Source: CADEDV01 sp964437415 (lineage in GTDB: Bacteria > Bacteroidota > Bacteroidia > Chitinophagales > Chitinophagaceae). From it: 64,000 nt of DNA. The first letter of the stretch is position 1. Every line of letters begins with the position of its first letter. Below the pieces are notes generated by a model that did no database searches, was not told the DNA's origin, and was given only the letters and a program-made list of their open reading frames with translations. Below are positions 49,374 through 59,129 of this stretch, one piece after another. The stretch is from positions 1 through 64,000 of the forward strand of contig CAYTGN010000013.1 of assembly GCA_964437415.1 (NCBI GenBank), in the 5' to 3' direction. A program made the translations under genes and the position numbers.

Positions 49374-50462
49374 ATGCGAACAAAGATGGAAAAGGGGCAG
49401 ACGAACATAGCAAAACCAGCGACCGGCGGGAAAAACGGCTTGCGGGTGAATGATATCGGCTTCCGGTTGGTACTGATACCCTTCTTCGGCATTGCGGTAC
49501 CGCTGATCACCGGCATGGTGAATGGAAAAAATTTCTCCAACTGGGAGATAAAGCTGAGTTTTCTATATACCATCTTTATTGCGTTTATCGTGTGGCAGGG
49601 CAACCGTTACTTGTTTTTTTCATTGCGCAGTTATTTTGACTGGATCAATAAACCGGTTCAGAAAATTGCGGTACTTATTCTCAGTATCATCTTTTATACG
49701 GTTCCCATCAGCGTCTTGTTAATAGTCGGGTGGTATAACCTTTTTACTGATGGTAAGGTAGACTGGAATGTAGTGTCACAATCAACGTTGATTATTCTTA
49801 TAGCTGTTATTTTTATCACCCATGTGTATGAAACAGTTTTTTTGGTGAAGGAGACGGAAAGTGAAATGATCCGGAACGAGCAATTGGAAAGGGCTAAAGC
49901 CGAAGCCGAACTGGAGGCGCTGAAAAACCAGATTGACCCGCATTTTATTTTTAATTCGCTGAATACATTGAGCCACCTGATAGTGGAAAGACCTGCTAAA
50001 GCAAAACAATTCAACGACAACCTTGCTGATGTGTATCGTTACATTTTGCAGAATAAGGCAAGAAGTCTTGTGCTGTTGCGGGAGGAGTTGGAGTTCCTGC
50101 AAAGCTATTTTTCTTTATTGCAGATCCGGTTTGAAAAGGCAGTGGAGCTTAGGGTAACCATTGATGAAAAAAAATTTGAACAATATCTTTTGCCCCCCAT
50201 TTCTTTGCAAACCCTGGCTGAGAATGCCATTAAACATAATGAGTTTTCAGAAGCAACACCGCTGGTTTTTTCCGTGGTAATGAACAATGATGAATTAACG
50301 GTGCACAACAGTATCCGCAAAAAGAGTTTGCGAAAGGCCTCTTCGAGGATCGGACTTCAGAATTTAAAAAACCGGTACAAGCTGACAACAAACAAGGAAG
50401 TTATGATTCAAGAAACGAAAACTGATTTTACGGTCCGGTTGCCGGTATTGAAAATTTATTGA
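49374..50462 (+). CDS. LytS-type sensor histidine kinase
   Basis: This is a 362-residue kinase from the first ATG (a TTG nine codons earlier and an ATG four codons later are alternatives). Four membrane helices fill about 20-145, with no large sensor domain. A coiled segment (LERAKAEAELEALKNQ) leads to the phospho-acceptor His in IDPHFIFNSLNTLSHL (about residue 190), followed by LLREELEFLQSYFSLLQIRF and the ATPase N-box PPISLQTLAENAIKHNEF. Its response regulator starts one base after its stop, so this is a two-gene operon. The signal is unknown. Confidence 0.92.
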   Translation: MRTKMEKGQTNIAKPATGGKNGLRVNDIGFRLVLIPFFGIAVPLITGMVNGKNFSNWEIKLSFLYTIFIAFIVWQGNRYLFFSLRSYFDWINKPVQKIAVLILSIIFYTVPISVLLIVGWYNLFTDGKVDWNVVSQSTLIILIAVIFITHVYETVFLVKETESEMIRNEQLERAKAEAELEALKNQIDPHFIFNSLNTLSHLIVERPAKAKQFNDNLADVYRYILQNKARSLVLLREELEFLQSYFSLLQIRFEKAVELRVTIDEKKFEQYLLPPISLQTLAENAIKHNEFSEATPLVFSVVMNNDELTVHNSIRKKSLRKASSRIGLQNLKNRYKLTTNKEVMIQETKTDFTVRLPVLKIY

Positions 50463-50463
50463 T

Positions 50464-51216
50464 ATGAAAGTGATTATTATCGAAGACGAAAAACCTGCTG
50501 CAGAAAAATTGCTGAAGGCGATCCGGCAAACAGACCCTTCCATTGAAGTGCAGGCAGTGCTGAACAGCGTTAAGGCATCGGCAGAATGGTTGCAACAGAA
50601 CCCGATGCCGGACCTCATGTTCATGGATATTGAACTCGGTGACGGGTTGTCATTCAAAATATTCGAGAAGATAAATGTCAGCAGCCCGGTGATCTTCTGC
50701 ACCGCTTTTGATGAGTATTGGCAGGAAGCATTTGAACACAACAGCATTGACTATTTACTGAAGCCCGTGAAGCAGGAGAAACTGGAAGCCGCATTAAAAA
50801 AATACGACAAGCTGAAACAGTATTTTGCCAGCAACTTTCAGCAGTTGCAGCAATGGCAACAACTGCCTTCCGGGGTCTTTAAGAAAAGGTTTTTAGTCAA
50901 GAGAGGAACTGACTATATCAGCGTCAGGACAGATGATATCGCTTATTTCTATGCCACTCACAAATTGGTGTGCATGGTGGACAACAAGGCGCAGAAATTT
51001 ATTTTGGACCAGTCGCTTGCCGAGATAGAGAAACAATTAGACCCCTCGCAGTTCTACCGGGTCAACAGGAAATACCTGATAAGCCTTGCCGCTATAAAAA
51101 AAATAAAAACCTATCCCAAAAGCAAACTGCAATTAGAAGTGGAGCCGCCGGTGGCTGAAGAAATTATTATCAGCCAGGAAAATGTAGCTGGATTTAAAAA
51201 ATGGATGGGGCAATGA
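50464..51216 (+). CDS. LytTR family response regulator
   Basis: The 250 residues comprise a receiver (IIEDE at 5-9, phospho-acceptor D55 in LMFMDIELGDG, LLKPVKQEKL) and a C-terminal LytTR domain from about 145 (YISVRTDDIAYFYATHKLVC, LAEIEKQLDPSQFYRVNRKYLI). It is encoded directly after the LytS kinase and should be its partner. It ends 15 bases from a convergent gene. Confidence 0.92.
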   Translation: MKVIIIEDEKPAAEKLLKAIRQTDPSIEVQAVLNSVKASAEWLQQNPMPDLMFMDIELGDGLSFKIFEKINVSSPVIFCTAFDEYWQEAFEHNSIDYLLKPVKQEKLEAALKKYDKLKQYFASNFQQLQQWQQLPSGVFKKRFLVKRGTDYISVRTDDIAYFYATHKLVCMVDNKAQKFILDQSLAEIEKQLDPSQFYRVNRKYLISLAAIKKIKTYPKSKLQLEVEPPVAEEIIISQENVAGFKKWMGQ

Positions 51217-51231
51217 TGAATCGGTGATTTT

Positions 51232-52050
51232 CTACAGGTATTTTTCTTTCATCGCTTCAACAAAGCATGCATAATATTCAACAGCCTCCTGCTTTTTATC
51301 CTCCCTGATCAATTTTACCGATGGAAGCACAAGGTGCTGATAGAGATACTCGTAGATATCAGCCCTGTTCTGAAAATTCCGGATGGCACTGACAACGGCC
51401 GGCCCTATTATACCATACTCCTTTACCAAAATCTGCCCTTCCTTGTTTTTCATCATATAATTATCCCTAAGTCCCCGTAGTGTTTCCAGTTCGTCACAAT
51501 CATCGGGCAGTTGCCTGTGATGAACACAGGCGGTGGTGAGGAAACAATCTTCGTCCATGTCATCGAGAGGATCATAATAGTTGAGAGCAACCAGTGCCGA
51601 GTTTTTTGCCGACAGTATTTCTGCATACTTCACCGGTTTTACATTCAGTTTTAACTCTTTTGCAAAATCAGCCGGAAGGTCTGCATCACCGGATACTTTT
51701 TGATCTAACCTGGCAAAAACTCTCCAAATATTATTTGCCTGGTCAATTCTCTCTGTTTTATAAATAATGAATTTAAACTTCCCTGTTTTATTGGGGGTGG
51801 TTTGCCCTGCCATTTCATAGTAACTCGCATTTAGTTCGATTGTCTTGTCCCCGGCACCGGCAGTGGCAAAGTTTTGAATGCCTGTGTGCTTAAACGAAAG
51901 GAAATACTGGGTTTCTTTGGGTTTATTGTAAAATGCCGATTTATAATAGCTGGTAGCAGATTGAGTTTCTTTTTTCCGGATAGCATGTGGTAAACCGATA
52001 AGAGCCGCAGCGGCAACCCCGCTTTTTGCAAAAAATTTCCTTCTGTCCAT
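51232..52050 (-). CDS. Tat-exported protein with CFI-box-like segment
   Basis: This is a 272-residue protein. The N-terminus MDRRKFFAKSGVAAAALIGL is a twin-arginine signal. The middle (IELNASYYEMAG, FKFIIYKTERIDQ) is beta-rich and unrecognised. Residues about 176-225 contain DCFLTTACVHHRQLPDDCDE followed by LRGLRDNYM and VKEYGIIGPAVVSAI, which resemble the CFI-box (CF[IL]xTA...LRxLRD) found at the end of many secreted proteins. The two Cys and two His of this segment could bind a metal. Tat export suggests folding or cofactor loading before secretion. Function unknown. Confidence 0.65.
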   Translation of the reverse strand: MDRRKFFAKSGVAAAALIGLPHAIRKKETQSATSYYKSAFYNKPKETQYFLSFKHTGIQNFATAGAGDKTIELNASYYEMAGQTTPNKTGKFKFIIYKTERIDQANNIWRVFARLDQKVSGDADLPADFAKELKLNVKPVKYAEILSAKNSALVALNYYDPLDDMDEDCFLTTACVHHRQLPDDCDELETLRGLRDNYMMKNKEGQILVKEYGIIGPAVVSAIRNFQNRADIYEYLYQHLVLPSVKLIREDKKQEAVEYYACFVEAMKEKYL

Positions 52051-52223
52051 AAGAGATGCATTTATTTGACCATAAAACTACATTGTTCTCAAGATCTTGC
52101 CATACCCAACCGGCGGTATTTACCGGATTTTCATATTGATGCTATTATTCTTTATCAGTCCCCAACACTTAGCAGTATGCAAAGGGAATGCTTACCTTTG
52201 TGCCCCTTTAGAGCAAAAATCCT

Positions 52224-52985
52224 ATGTCAGCATTGCTGCAACAAATAGACCAGAGCCATTTGCCGCGACATATCGCCATCATCATGGATGGCAATGGCCG
52301 TTGGGCAAAGGAACAGGGGCAGGACCGCCTTTTTGGTCACTTTCATGGTGTGGAAAGTGTCCGCAACATTGTGGAAGGATGCGCAGAACTCGGTGTGGAA
52401 TACCTGACGCTTTATGCTTTTTCTACGGAAAACTGGGATAGGCCCGAATATGAAGTGGTGGGTTTGATGGAGTTGCTGGTAACCACTATTCGCAAAGAAG
52501 TGGAAAGTCTGCACAAGAATAATATCAGGCTGCATGTGATCGGCGATATGAACATGTTGCCCGAATATGCCCGCCAGGAACTGAACGAGGCGCTTGAGAT
52601 TACTAAAAACAATACGGGCCTCAACCTTATCATGGCGCTGAGCTACAGCGGTCGCTGGGAACTGTTGAACGCTGTTAAGAACATAGCCTATGAAGTGAAA
52701 CAAGGCCGCCTGAACCTGGAAGATATTGACCAGGATACATTGCAGCGGTTTCTGGCCACCAGCGGTTTTCCCGACCCGGAACTGATGATCAGGACCAGCG
52801 GGGAGTACCGGATCAGTAATTTCCTGCTTTATCAATTAGCCTATGCGGAGCTGTATTTTACCAATGTACGCTGGCCCGATTTCAGGAAAGAAAACCTGTA
52901 TGAAGCCATCGTTGACTTTCAAAACAGGGAAAGAAGGTTTGGTAAGACAAGCGATCAGGTTGGTGAAAAAACATCGGGTCATTGA
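52224..52985 (+). CDS. uppS: Isoprenyl transferase (undecaprenyl diphosphate synthase)
   Basis: The 253 residues carry the cis-prenyltransferase motifs: HIAIIMDGNGRWAK (catalytic D22), FGHFHGVESVRNIVEGC, LTLYAFSTENWDRP, NLIMALSYSGRWEL and MIRTSGEYRISNFLLYQ-like sequence, then YFTNVRWPDF. The enzyme makes the C55 lipid carrier for peptidoglycan and surface glycans. It heads the block uppS-bamA-skp-skp, an order commonly seen in Bacteroidota. Confidence 0.96.
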   Translation: MSALLQQIDQSHLPRHIAIIMDGNGRWAKEQGQDRLFGHFHGVESVRNIVEGCAELGVEYLTLYAFSTENWDRPEYEVVGLMELLVTTIRKEVESLHKNNIRLHVIGDMNMLPEYARQELNEALEITKNNTGLNLIMALSYSGRWELLNAVKNIAYEVKQGRLNLEDIDQDTLQRFLATSGFPDPELMIRTSGEYRISNFLLYQLAYAELYFTNVRWPDFRKENLYEAIVDFQNRERRFGKTSDQVGEKTSGH

Positions 52986-53195
52986 GAAAGGATTTCGGAA
53001 ATTTGGCTGAAATGCAGCCCTGTTTTGGTTTTCGGGCACTTCCGGTCATTTCTTTAACAAACATTTTCGGGATTTACCGTTAATTTGCCGCCCGGACCAA
53101 TGTTCCGGATATTTATAAAACACACAAAGCAAGCTATTTGCACCAAAACAGTGTCGTTGACACTTACTTTATCTGACTGACTTGAAAAAACAACC

Positions 53196-55931
53196 ATGCA
53201 ACGATTTTTATCCCGGATCATTGTTTTCCTCATAGCGGCTTTTGTTTCCGTGTTTACTGCCCAGGCCCAGGATCCTGATACTACAAGACCGGTTTCCGTT
53301 GACCCCAAGCTTCTTGAATTTGAGAGGTCCCGCATTCCCCGTGAATATGTGATTGCAGAAATTGCTGTGACAGGTATTGTTCACCTTGACACGGCTATTG
53401 TATTGTCAATTTCCGGGCTGCAGGTGGGAGACAAGTTCATGCACCCGGGCAATGATGTTTTTGCCAAGGCAATCAATGCTCTTTGGAGACAGAGGCTGTT
53501 TTCCAATGCGCAGGTCTTTATAACCAAAATTCAGGATGACAGGGTAAGTATTGAGATTAATGTGCAGGAAAGACCCCGCCTGGGAAATTTTAAATTCGTA
53601 GGCATTAAAAAAGCTGACCAGGAAGAGTTGCAGGGAAAAATGGGACTTACCAAGCAAACGATCATCACCGAAAACATGCGGCGGAACATTGTGGAGGTCG
53701 GCACCAAGTTTTACACAGACAAGGGTTTTCAAAATGCAACGGTTCGAATTGAGGAACAGCCCGACCCTTCTTTTGTCAATTCAAACATGCTGATGATCTA
53801 TGTTGACAAAGGAGATAAAATACGGATCAACGATATCAACTTTTACGGCAATGAAAATATTGACGGGCTTCGCCTTAAAAAGAAGCTGAAAGGAACAAAA
53901 GAAATGAGCCGGCTCACTCTTCGCCCGGTTTCTGATACCAGCCGGTTTGGAGCAAGAGAAAAATATACATTCAGTGAATACACGAAAGACTGGGGTTTTC
54001 TTTCTCTCAGCAAAACAAAACGATTAATTGATCCCTGGTTCCGGTTCAAACTTTTGAGTTCTGCCAAATTCGACCCCAAGAAATTTGAAGAAGATAAGGA
54101 ACGCCTGCTGGAGTTTTACAATTCCCAAGGCTATCGGGATGCACAGCTTGTTGACACGGCCATTTCAGCAAGCAAGAACGGCCACATGAATATTGACCTG
54201 AAAATGGAAGAAGGCCGGCGCTATTATTTTGGTAATATCGTTTGGAAAGGAAATTCAAAATACTCTGATTCCATCCTTAATAACCTCATGGGGATTCAAA
54301 AAGGAGATATTTACAATATTGAAATACTGAACAGAAGGCTGGGCAAGCAATTGTCGCAGGAAGGCGGTGACATCAGCGGGCTGTATATGGATGATGGTTA
54401 TCTCTTTTTCTCTGTTGAACCGGTTGAAACAGCCGTCTATAATGACACGATAGATCATGAGATCCGGATTAAGGAAGGTCCGCAGGCCAGAATTAAAGGG
54501 GTTACTATAGCCGGCAACGAGAAAACTAAAGACCATGTGGTCCGGCGTGAGCTGCGAACCATACCAGGTGAACTATTTAGCCGTTCAGATCTTATCCGTT
54601 CACAAAGAGAGCTGGCCAACCTGAACTATTTTAACCAGGAAACCATCAACCCCGGTGTGGTGCCCAACCCTGATGATGGAACAGTGGACATCAACTGGAA
54701 ACTGGAAGAAAAATCTTCGGATCAGTTAGAGTTATCGGCCGGTTGGGGTGGTGGCATCGGGCTAACGGGAACACTTGGTGTAACATTCAACAACTTTTCA
54801 ATTAAAAATATCTGGAAAAAATCGGCATGGGATCCATTGCCAACCGGTGATGGGCAAAAGCTGAGTCTTCGTATGCAGTCCAATGGGCAGGCATTCCGTT
54901 CTTATAGCTTCTCTTTCACAGAGCCATGGTTGGGGGGTAAGAAAAGAAATTCGTTAACGATAGGTATTAACAGCAGCAAATTCTCTAATGCTTTTGACCC
55001 CTTTACCGGAAGGATAGACAGGGCAAGGTCGGATACCAACTTCCTGAAAACAACCGGTTTCTCCATTGGCCTTGGAAAACAACTAAAATGGCCGGATGAT
55101 TATTTCAGCTTTTTGGTTACGCTGAACTACACCCGTTATAATCTCAGCAACTATCCCATTTTCCAGGGATTGAGCACCGGTTTATCTGATAATATCAGTG
55201 TGAAATTAGCCTTGCAGCGTTCATCTGTTTTTGATCCGATCTTTCCCCGAAGCGGTTCTAATTTCTTAGCCAGTGTGCAGTTTACACCGCCATATTCGCT
55301 TTTTAATAAAAACATTGCCAACTCAAGCAACCCTTACCGCACTCCTGAATATCATAAATGGCGGTTCAATGCTGAATGGTATGTGCCGATTGGCCGTGCT
55401 TTGGGAGCAGAAAACAACCGCCAGTTTGTGTTGAAAATGGCGGCAAAATATGGCTTTATGGGCCGTTACAATCGTAAGCTGGACTATTCACCATTTGAAC
55501 GCTTCCAGGTGGGTGATGCCGGTCTTACCAATAACTTTGGTCTGCTGGGCTATGACATCATTGCCCACCGCGGCTACCCGGTTTACCAGTCATCGGATCC
55601 GACAGTGAACCCTGACCAGCAAAATGCCACACAGTTCTTTACCATATTCAATAAATACCAGTTGGAGATGCGTTTCCCGCTGGTGACCAATCCCAGCAGT
55701 ACCATTTATGCTCTTACATTCTTTGAAGCGGCAAATGGCTGGTACAGCTTCAAGGATTATAATCCCTTCCGTTTGCGTCGCAGCGCAGGGGTAGGCATGC
55801 GATTCTTCTTGCCGATGTTTGGTTTGCTGGGCTTTGACTATGGCATCGGCTTTGACCGTATACAACCGGGTCAAAGCGGATTTAAAGGCGCATCAAGATT
55901 TACCTTTATGCTAGGCTTTGAACCAGAATAA
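53196..55931 (+). CDS. bamA: Outer membrane protein assembly factor BamA
   Basis: This 911-residue Omp85 protein has a signal peptide (FLSRIIVFLIAAFVSVFTAQAQ), about five POTRA domains (roughly 45-490; for example VQERPRLGNFKFVGIKKADQ, KGDKIRINDINFYGNENIDG and GPQARIKGVTIAGNEKTKDH) and a 16-strand barrel from about 500 (GWGGGIGLTGTLGVTFNNFS, RSSVFDPIFPRSGSNFLASV). One POTRA carries a long insert (KYTFSEYTKDWGFLSLSKTK). It folds beta-barrel proteins into the outer membrane. It is longer than E. coli BamA (810) because of the POTRA inserts. Two Skp genes follow. Confidence 0.95.
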   Translation: MQRFLSRIIVFLIAAFVSVFTAQAQDPDTTRPVSVDPKLLEFERSRIPREYVIAEIAVTGIVHLDTAIVLSISGLQVGDKFMHPGNDVFAKAINALWRQRLFSNAQVFITKIQDDRVSIEINVQERPRLGNFKFVGIKKADQEELQGKMGLTKQTIITENMRRNIVEVGTKFYTDKGFQNATVRIEEQPDPSFVNSNMLMIYVDKGDKIRINDINFYGNENIDGLRLKKKLKGTKEMSRLTLRPVSDTSRFGAREKYTFSEYTKDWGFLSLSKTKRLIDPWFRFKLLSSAKFDPKKFEEDKERLLEFYNSQGYRDAQLVDTAISASKNGHMNIDLKMEEGRRYYFGNIVWKGNSKYSDSILNNLMGIQKGDIYNIEILNRRLGKQLSQEGGDISGLYMDDGYLFFSVEPVETAVYNDTIDHEIRIKEGPQARIKGVTIAGNEKTKDHVVRRELRTIPGELFSRSDLIRSQRELANLNYFNQETINPGVVPNPDDGTVDINWKLEEKSSDQLELSAGWGGGIGLTGTLGVTFNNFSIKNIWKKSAWDPLPTGDGQKLSLRMQSNGQAFRSYSFSFTEPWLGGKKRNSLTIGINSSKFSNAFDPFTGRIDRARSDTNFLKTTGFSIGLGKQLKWPDDYFSFLVTLNYTRYNLSNYPIFQGLSTGLSDNISVKLALQRSSVFDPIFPRSGSNFLASVQFTPPYSLFNKNIANSSNPYRTPEYHKWRFNAEWYVPIGRALGAENNRQFVLKMAAKYGFMGRYNRKLDYSPFERFQVGDAGLTNNFGLLGYDIIAHRGYPVYQSSDPTVNPDQQNATQFFTIFNKYQLEMRFPLVTNPSSTIYALTFFEAANGWYSFKDYNPFRLRRSAGVGMRFFLPMFGLLGFDYGIGFDRIQPGQSGFKGASRFTFMLGFEPE

Positions 55932-55973
55932 TCACGACTAACAATATTTATATTACTCTCAAATTCCTTAGTT

Positions 55974-56486
55974 ATGAAAAAAACATTTTTGCTGGCTTGC
56001 CTGCTGGGATTTGGACTACTGGGTTTTTCCCAGAAATATGCCATCATTGATACCAGGTATATCCTTGACAGGATGCCTGAGTACCGACAGGCGCAAACAC
56101 AACTTGACAATATTGCGGCAGATTGGCAAAAGGATATTGATGACAAGCAAGCTGATCTGGATCGTATGTATAAACAGTTTGAAGCGGAAGAGGTGATGCT
56201 AACGGAAGATCTGCGCAAAAAAAGAGAAGACCAGTTGTTTGTCAAAGAAAAAGAACTGCGTGACCTCCAGCGCAAACGCTTTGGTTTTGAGGGTGATCTG
56301 TTCAAAAAAAGGCAGGAGTTGATAAAGCCGATACAGGATAAAGTGTATAATGCTGTACAGCGGATGTCGGTTCAGCGGGGCTATGATTTCGTACTCGACA
56401 AAAGTGAAGGAATTACCATTATATTTGCCGACCCTAAACTGGACAAAAGCGAGGATATTTTAAAAGACCTGGGGGTAAGAAGTTGA
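55974..56486 (+). CDS. OmpH/Skp family periplasmic chaperone (first copy)
   Basis: This 170-residue protein has a signal peptide (KKTFLLACLLGFGLLGFSQ), then the Skp pattern: a short beta start (KYAIIDTRYILDRMPEYRQA), a long coiled coil rich in charged residues (KRKRFGFEGDLFKKRQELIK type), and the closing strands (YDFVLDKSEGITIIFADPKLD). Skp holds unfolded outer-membrane proteins on their way to BamA, which is encoded just upstream (42 bases). Confidence 0.92.
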   Translation: MKKTFLLACLLGFGLLGFSQKYAIIDTRYILDRMPEYRQAQTQLDNIAADWQKDIDDKQADLDRMYKQFEAEEVMLTEDLRKKREDQLFVKEKELRDLQRKRFGFEGDLFKKRQELIKPIQDKVYNAVQRMSVQRGYDFVLDKSEGITIIFADPKLDKSEDILKDLGVRS

Positions 56487-56586
56487 TTTAGTGAAGACTA
56501 CAGCAAGCAATGGCTGTTAAAAAAAATTAAGAAGCAACTTTTCGTTACCGGAACGAATCATAAATAGCAATAACAAAACAACAACA

Positions 56587-57147
56587 ATGAAAAAATTGAA
56601 ATTATTTATTGTGGCTGCGTTTCTGTTGACAGCAGGCAGTGCGTCAGCCCAAATGAAGGTTGGATACATTAATATGGATAATATGGTGGTTCTGATGCCT
56701 GAGACAAAGAAGATCATAGACACCCTGCTTCCCAAATTTCAGGCTGACTCCTTAAACCCCCAGTTGAATTACTACATTTCTGAATACAACAGAAAAGATA
56801 GCCTTTTGAGAGCTGATTCAGGTAAGAACGTACTGCCTAAGCAGGTAAAAGACCAGATGGCGAACGAAATGCAGGAATACCTGAATGTTGTTCAAAACTG
56901 GCAGGCTTATGTTGAACAGGTGCTTGAAGCCAAACGGGATCAGTTACTCGGACCTGTTTATACAAAAGTGTATGATGCGGTGAAAGCGGTAGCCAAGGAA
57001 AAAGGCTATACCCATGTGCTGGCAAAAGAATCCTTGCTGATAGCCCCCGACGGGGATGATCTGATAACCCCGGTGGCAGCCAAGCTAAAAGTGACCTTGC
57101 CAAAGCCACAAGCAGGTGGAGCCAGCCCGCCAACAGGAGGTAATTAA
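56587..57147 (+). CDS. OmpH/Skp family periplasmic chaperone (second copy)
   Basis: This 186-residue protein has a signal peptide (LKLFIVAAFLLTAGSASAQ) followed by MKVGYINMDNMVVLMPETKK, a helical arm (EMQEYLNVVQNWQAYVEQVLEAK) and YTHVLAKESLLIAPDGDDL. It resembles the first copy in plan but differs in sequence, so this is an old duplication, as in many Bacteroidota. The Pro/Gly tail (PKPQAGGASPPTGGN) is absent from the first copy. Confidence 0.92.
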   Translation: MKKLKLFIVAAFLLTAGSASAQMKVGYINMDNMVVLMPETKKIIDTLLPKFQADSLNPQLNYYISEYNRKDSLLRADSGKNVLPKQVKDQMANEMQEYLNVVQNWQAYVEQVLEAKRDQLLGPVYTKVYDAVKAVAKEKGYTHVLAKESLLIAPDGDDLITPVAAKLKVTLPKPQAGGASPPTGGN

Positions 57148-57173
57148 ATAGAATACAGTTTATTTCTAATCAT

Positions 57174-57206
57174 ATCAGCCCCTTTTATTAAGGGGCTGAT
57201 CTTTTT
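57174..57206 (+). terminator. Rho-independent terminator after the second skp
   Basis: A perfect 11-base stem ATCAGCCCCTT / AAGGGGCTGAT (57174-57184 with 57190-57200) has a 5-base loop and CTTTTT after it. It closes the bamA-skp-skp unit. Confidence 0.9.
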
Positions 57207-57267
57207 ACCCTGCCCAGGGTATGGCAATAGCAACTGAGCTGTCGTAACTTTCCCAAAACTATTTGCA

Positions 57268-59103
57268 ATGAAATACCCGTTTCTTGCTGTGTTGCTGTTA
57301 TCCGGCCTTTTCTCCCGCAGCCAGAGCCCGATAGAAACAGCCAATAAATGTTATGAGGATAAAAACTACCAATGCGCAGCCGATAATTATAAAAAGGCGC
57401 TGGCAGAGAAAAAATACCAACAAAAGGATCATGCCCTTGTGCTCTACAGGATTGGCTACAGCCAATACAAATTGAAGCAACATGATGATGCAGAGAAAAT
57501 GTTTAAAGAGGCTATTGCCGCTAAAGCAGATTTAAAAAAGGCCTATTGGGATCTTGCTTCTCTTTACTTTGACAAAAGTGAATTTGAAAATGCGGCGGAA
57601 TATTATGGCAAGGCCATCGAGCAATATAAAAGCGAACCATCCAGTCTCAAAACACTTTATTACTGGCGGGGGAGAAGCTATAATGCTGTGAAGAAGTATG
57701 CTGATGCGCTGACCTATTTTAAACTGGCTATTTCCATTGACAGCACCAACGGTTATTATAATGTAAGCGCTGCTGATGCATCCTATAACCTCGGTGAATA
57801 TACCAATGCAGCCCGGTATTATCAGCAATCTATCCGGTATGGATCAGATGATAAAAAAATCATGTCTTACCGATATTATTGGATGGGCCAGTCATACTAT
57901 AAGATGGCAAAATATGATGAGGCGCTAACGGCGTATAACGGAGCGATGGAATATAATCCCGAGAATGGCGATGCCAGCTGGGGTATTGCTTCAGTTTATT
58001 ATAACCAGCAAAAATGGGCTGAAGCGGCTGCCCAATACACTAAAACAATGAACTTTTTCCGAAAAGACACTATTTCAATGGTTGACCTGTATTATATCCG
58101 CGGCCGCTGTTATGATGGACAGAATGATTATGCAAAAGCTATCGCTGATTTTGATGCTGCCCTGAAACTTGACCCTGCAGACAGACAGTCGGTTTGGCAA
58201 AAAGCAAGTATACTACGAAAACAAAAAAAAATCAAAGAAGCCATTGTCTTATATGATAAAGCAATTGAGCTGTATGAAGGCACCACCGGCAGCCTTGATG
58301 ATCTTTATTTTTTCAGAGGTGATTGTCATCTGTTGATGAAAGATACAACCAAAGCAGAGGCAGATTTCAGAGAGTCGCTAAAACACAACAGTAACCTGCG
58401 GGAACCCAATATAACTATGGGAAATATCAGCTTTGCCCGCAAAAAATATTTCGAGGCAAAAGATTATTATGCCAAAAGCGCTGATGGATTTAAAGCCGAC
58501 TCTTCCGCATTGTCTGCGGTTTATTACCGGAAAGGGTATTCCAATTTTATCCTGGGCAGTACCTATTATTATACGGCAAGAAGCGACTTTGAGAAAAGCA
58601 TCCGCTATGATTCCAATAACCGGGAAGCCCGTCGCTGGTTAGCTGATATTTATTATTCACAAAGTCTCTTTTCTCAAACGGAGAAGGAAATGGATAAGTG
58701 TATTGTTTTGTACAAAAACGCAAAGGATAGTTTGCCGAAGATGTATTTGTACAGGGCAATGGCAAGGGGTCAGCAAAAAAAATACAGTGAGGCGCTGAGT
58801 GATTATGAACAATCGGATAAATTGAAAAAAATCACTGATGCCGGACATGTTCGGAATATGGGGCAGTTTGCGTTTGAGGTGAAAAACTATGCGAAGACCA
58901 TTGTGCTGTTCACCCGTATCATCCCAATGTACAAGCCGGAAGAAAAGAATGAGCTGGCATTTGCGCATTATGCAAGAGGTCGTGCCTATCACGAACAAAA
59001 GGACAAAGTGAAGGCCAAAGCAGACCTGGAAAAGGCAATTGAGATACTCCCCACTTATGCAGAAGCTAAAAAATGGCTGGAAACGGTGAATAAAAGCGAA
59101 TAG
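57268..59103 (+). CDS. Secreted tetratricopeptide-repeat protein
   Basis: This 611-residue protein has a short signal peptide (KYPFLAVLLLSGLFSRS) and about 14-16 TPR units covering the rest, for example ALVLYRIGYSQYKLKQHDDA, AYWDLASLYFDKSEFENAAE, ADASYNLGEYTNAARYYQQS, GIASVYYNQQKWAEAAAQY and AHYARGRAYHEQKDKVKAKA. It is a periplasmic interaction scaffold of unknown partner. Position between the bamA/skp unit and murI suggests an envelope role, but only by proximity. Confidence 0.9.
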   Translation: MKYPFLAVLLLSGLFSRSQSPIETANKCYEDKNYQCAADNYKKALAEKKYQQKDHALVLYRIGYSQYKLKQHDDAEKMFKEAIAAKADLKKAYWDLASLYFDKSEFENAAEYYGKAIEQYKSEPSSLKTLYYWRGRSYNAVKKYADALTYFKLAISIDSTNGYYNVSAADASYNLGEYTNAARYYQQSIRYGSDDKKIMSYRYYWMGQSYYKMAKYDEALTAYNGAMEYNPENGDASWGIASVYYNQQKWAEAAAQYTKTMNFFRKDTISMVDLYYIRGRCYDGQNDYAKAIADFDAALKLDPADRQSVWQKASILRKQKKIKEAIVLYDKAIELYEGTTGSLDDLYFFRGDCHLLMKDTTKAEADFRESLKHNSNLREPNITMGNISFARKKYFEAKDYYAKSADGFKADSSALSAVYYRKGYSNFILGSTYYYTARSDFEKSIRYDSNNREARRWLADIYYSQSLFSQTEKEMDKCIVLYKNAKDSLPKMYLYRAMARGQQKKYSEALSDYEQSDKLKKITDAGHVRNMGQFAFEVKNYAKTIVLFTRIIPMYKPEEKNELAFAHYARGRAYHEQKDKVKAKADLEKAIEILPTYAEAKKWLETVNKSE

Positions 59104-59129
59104 CAACGCCGGCGTTGTATTTTTGCTTT

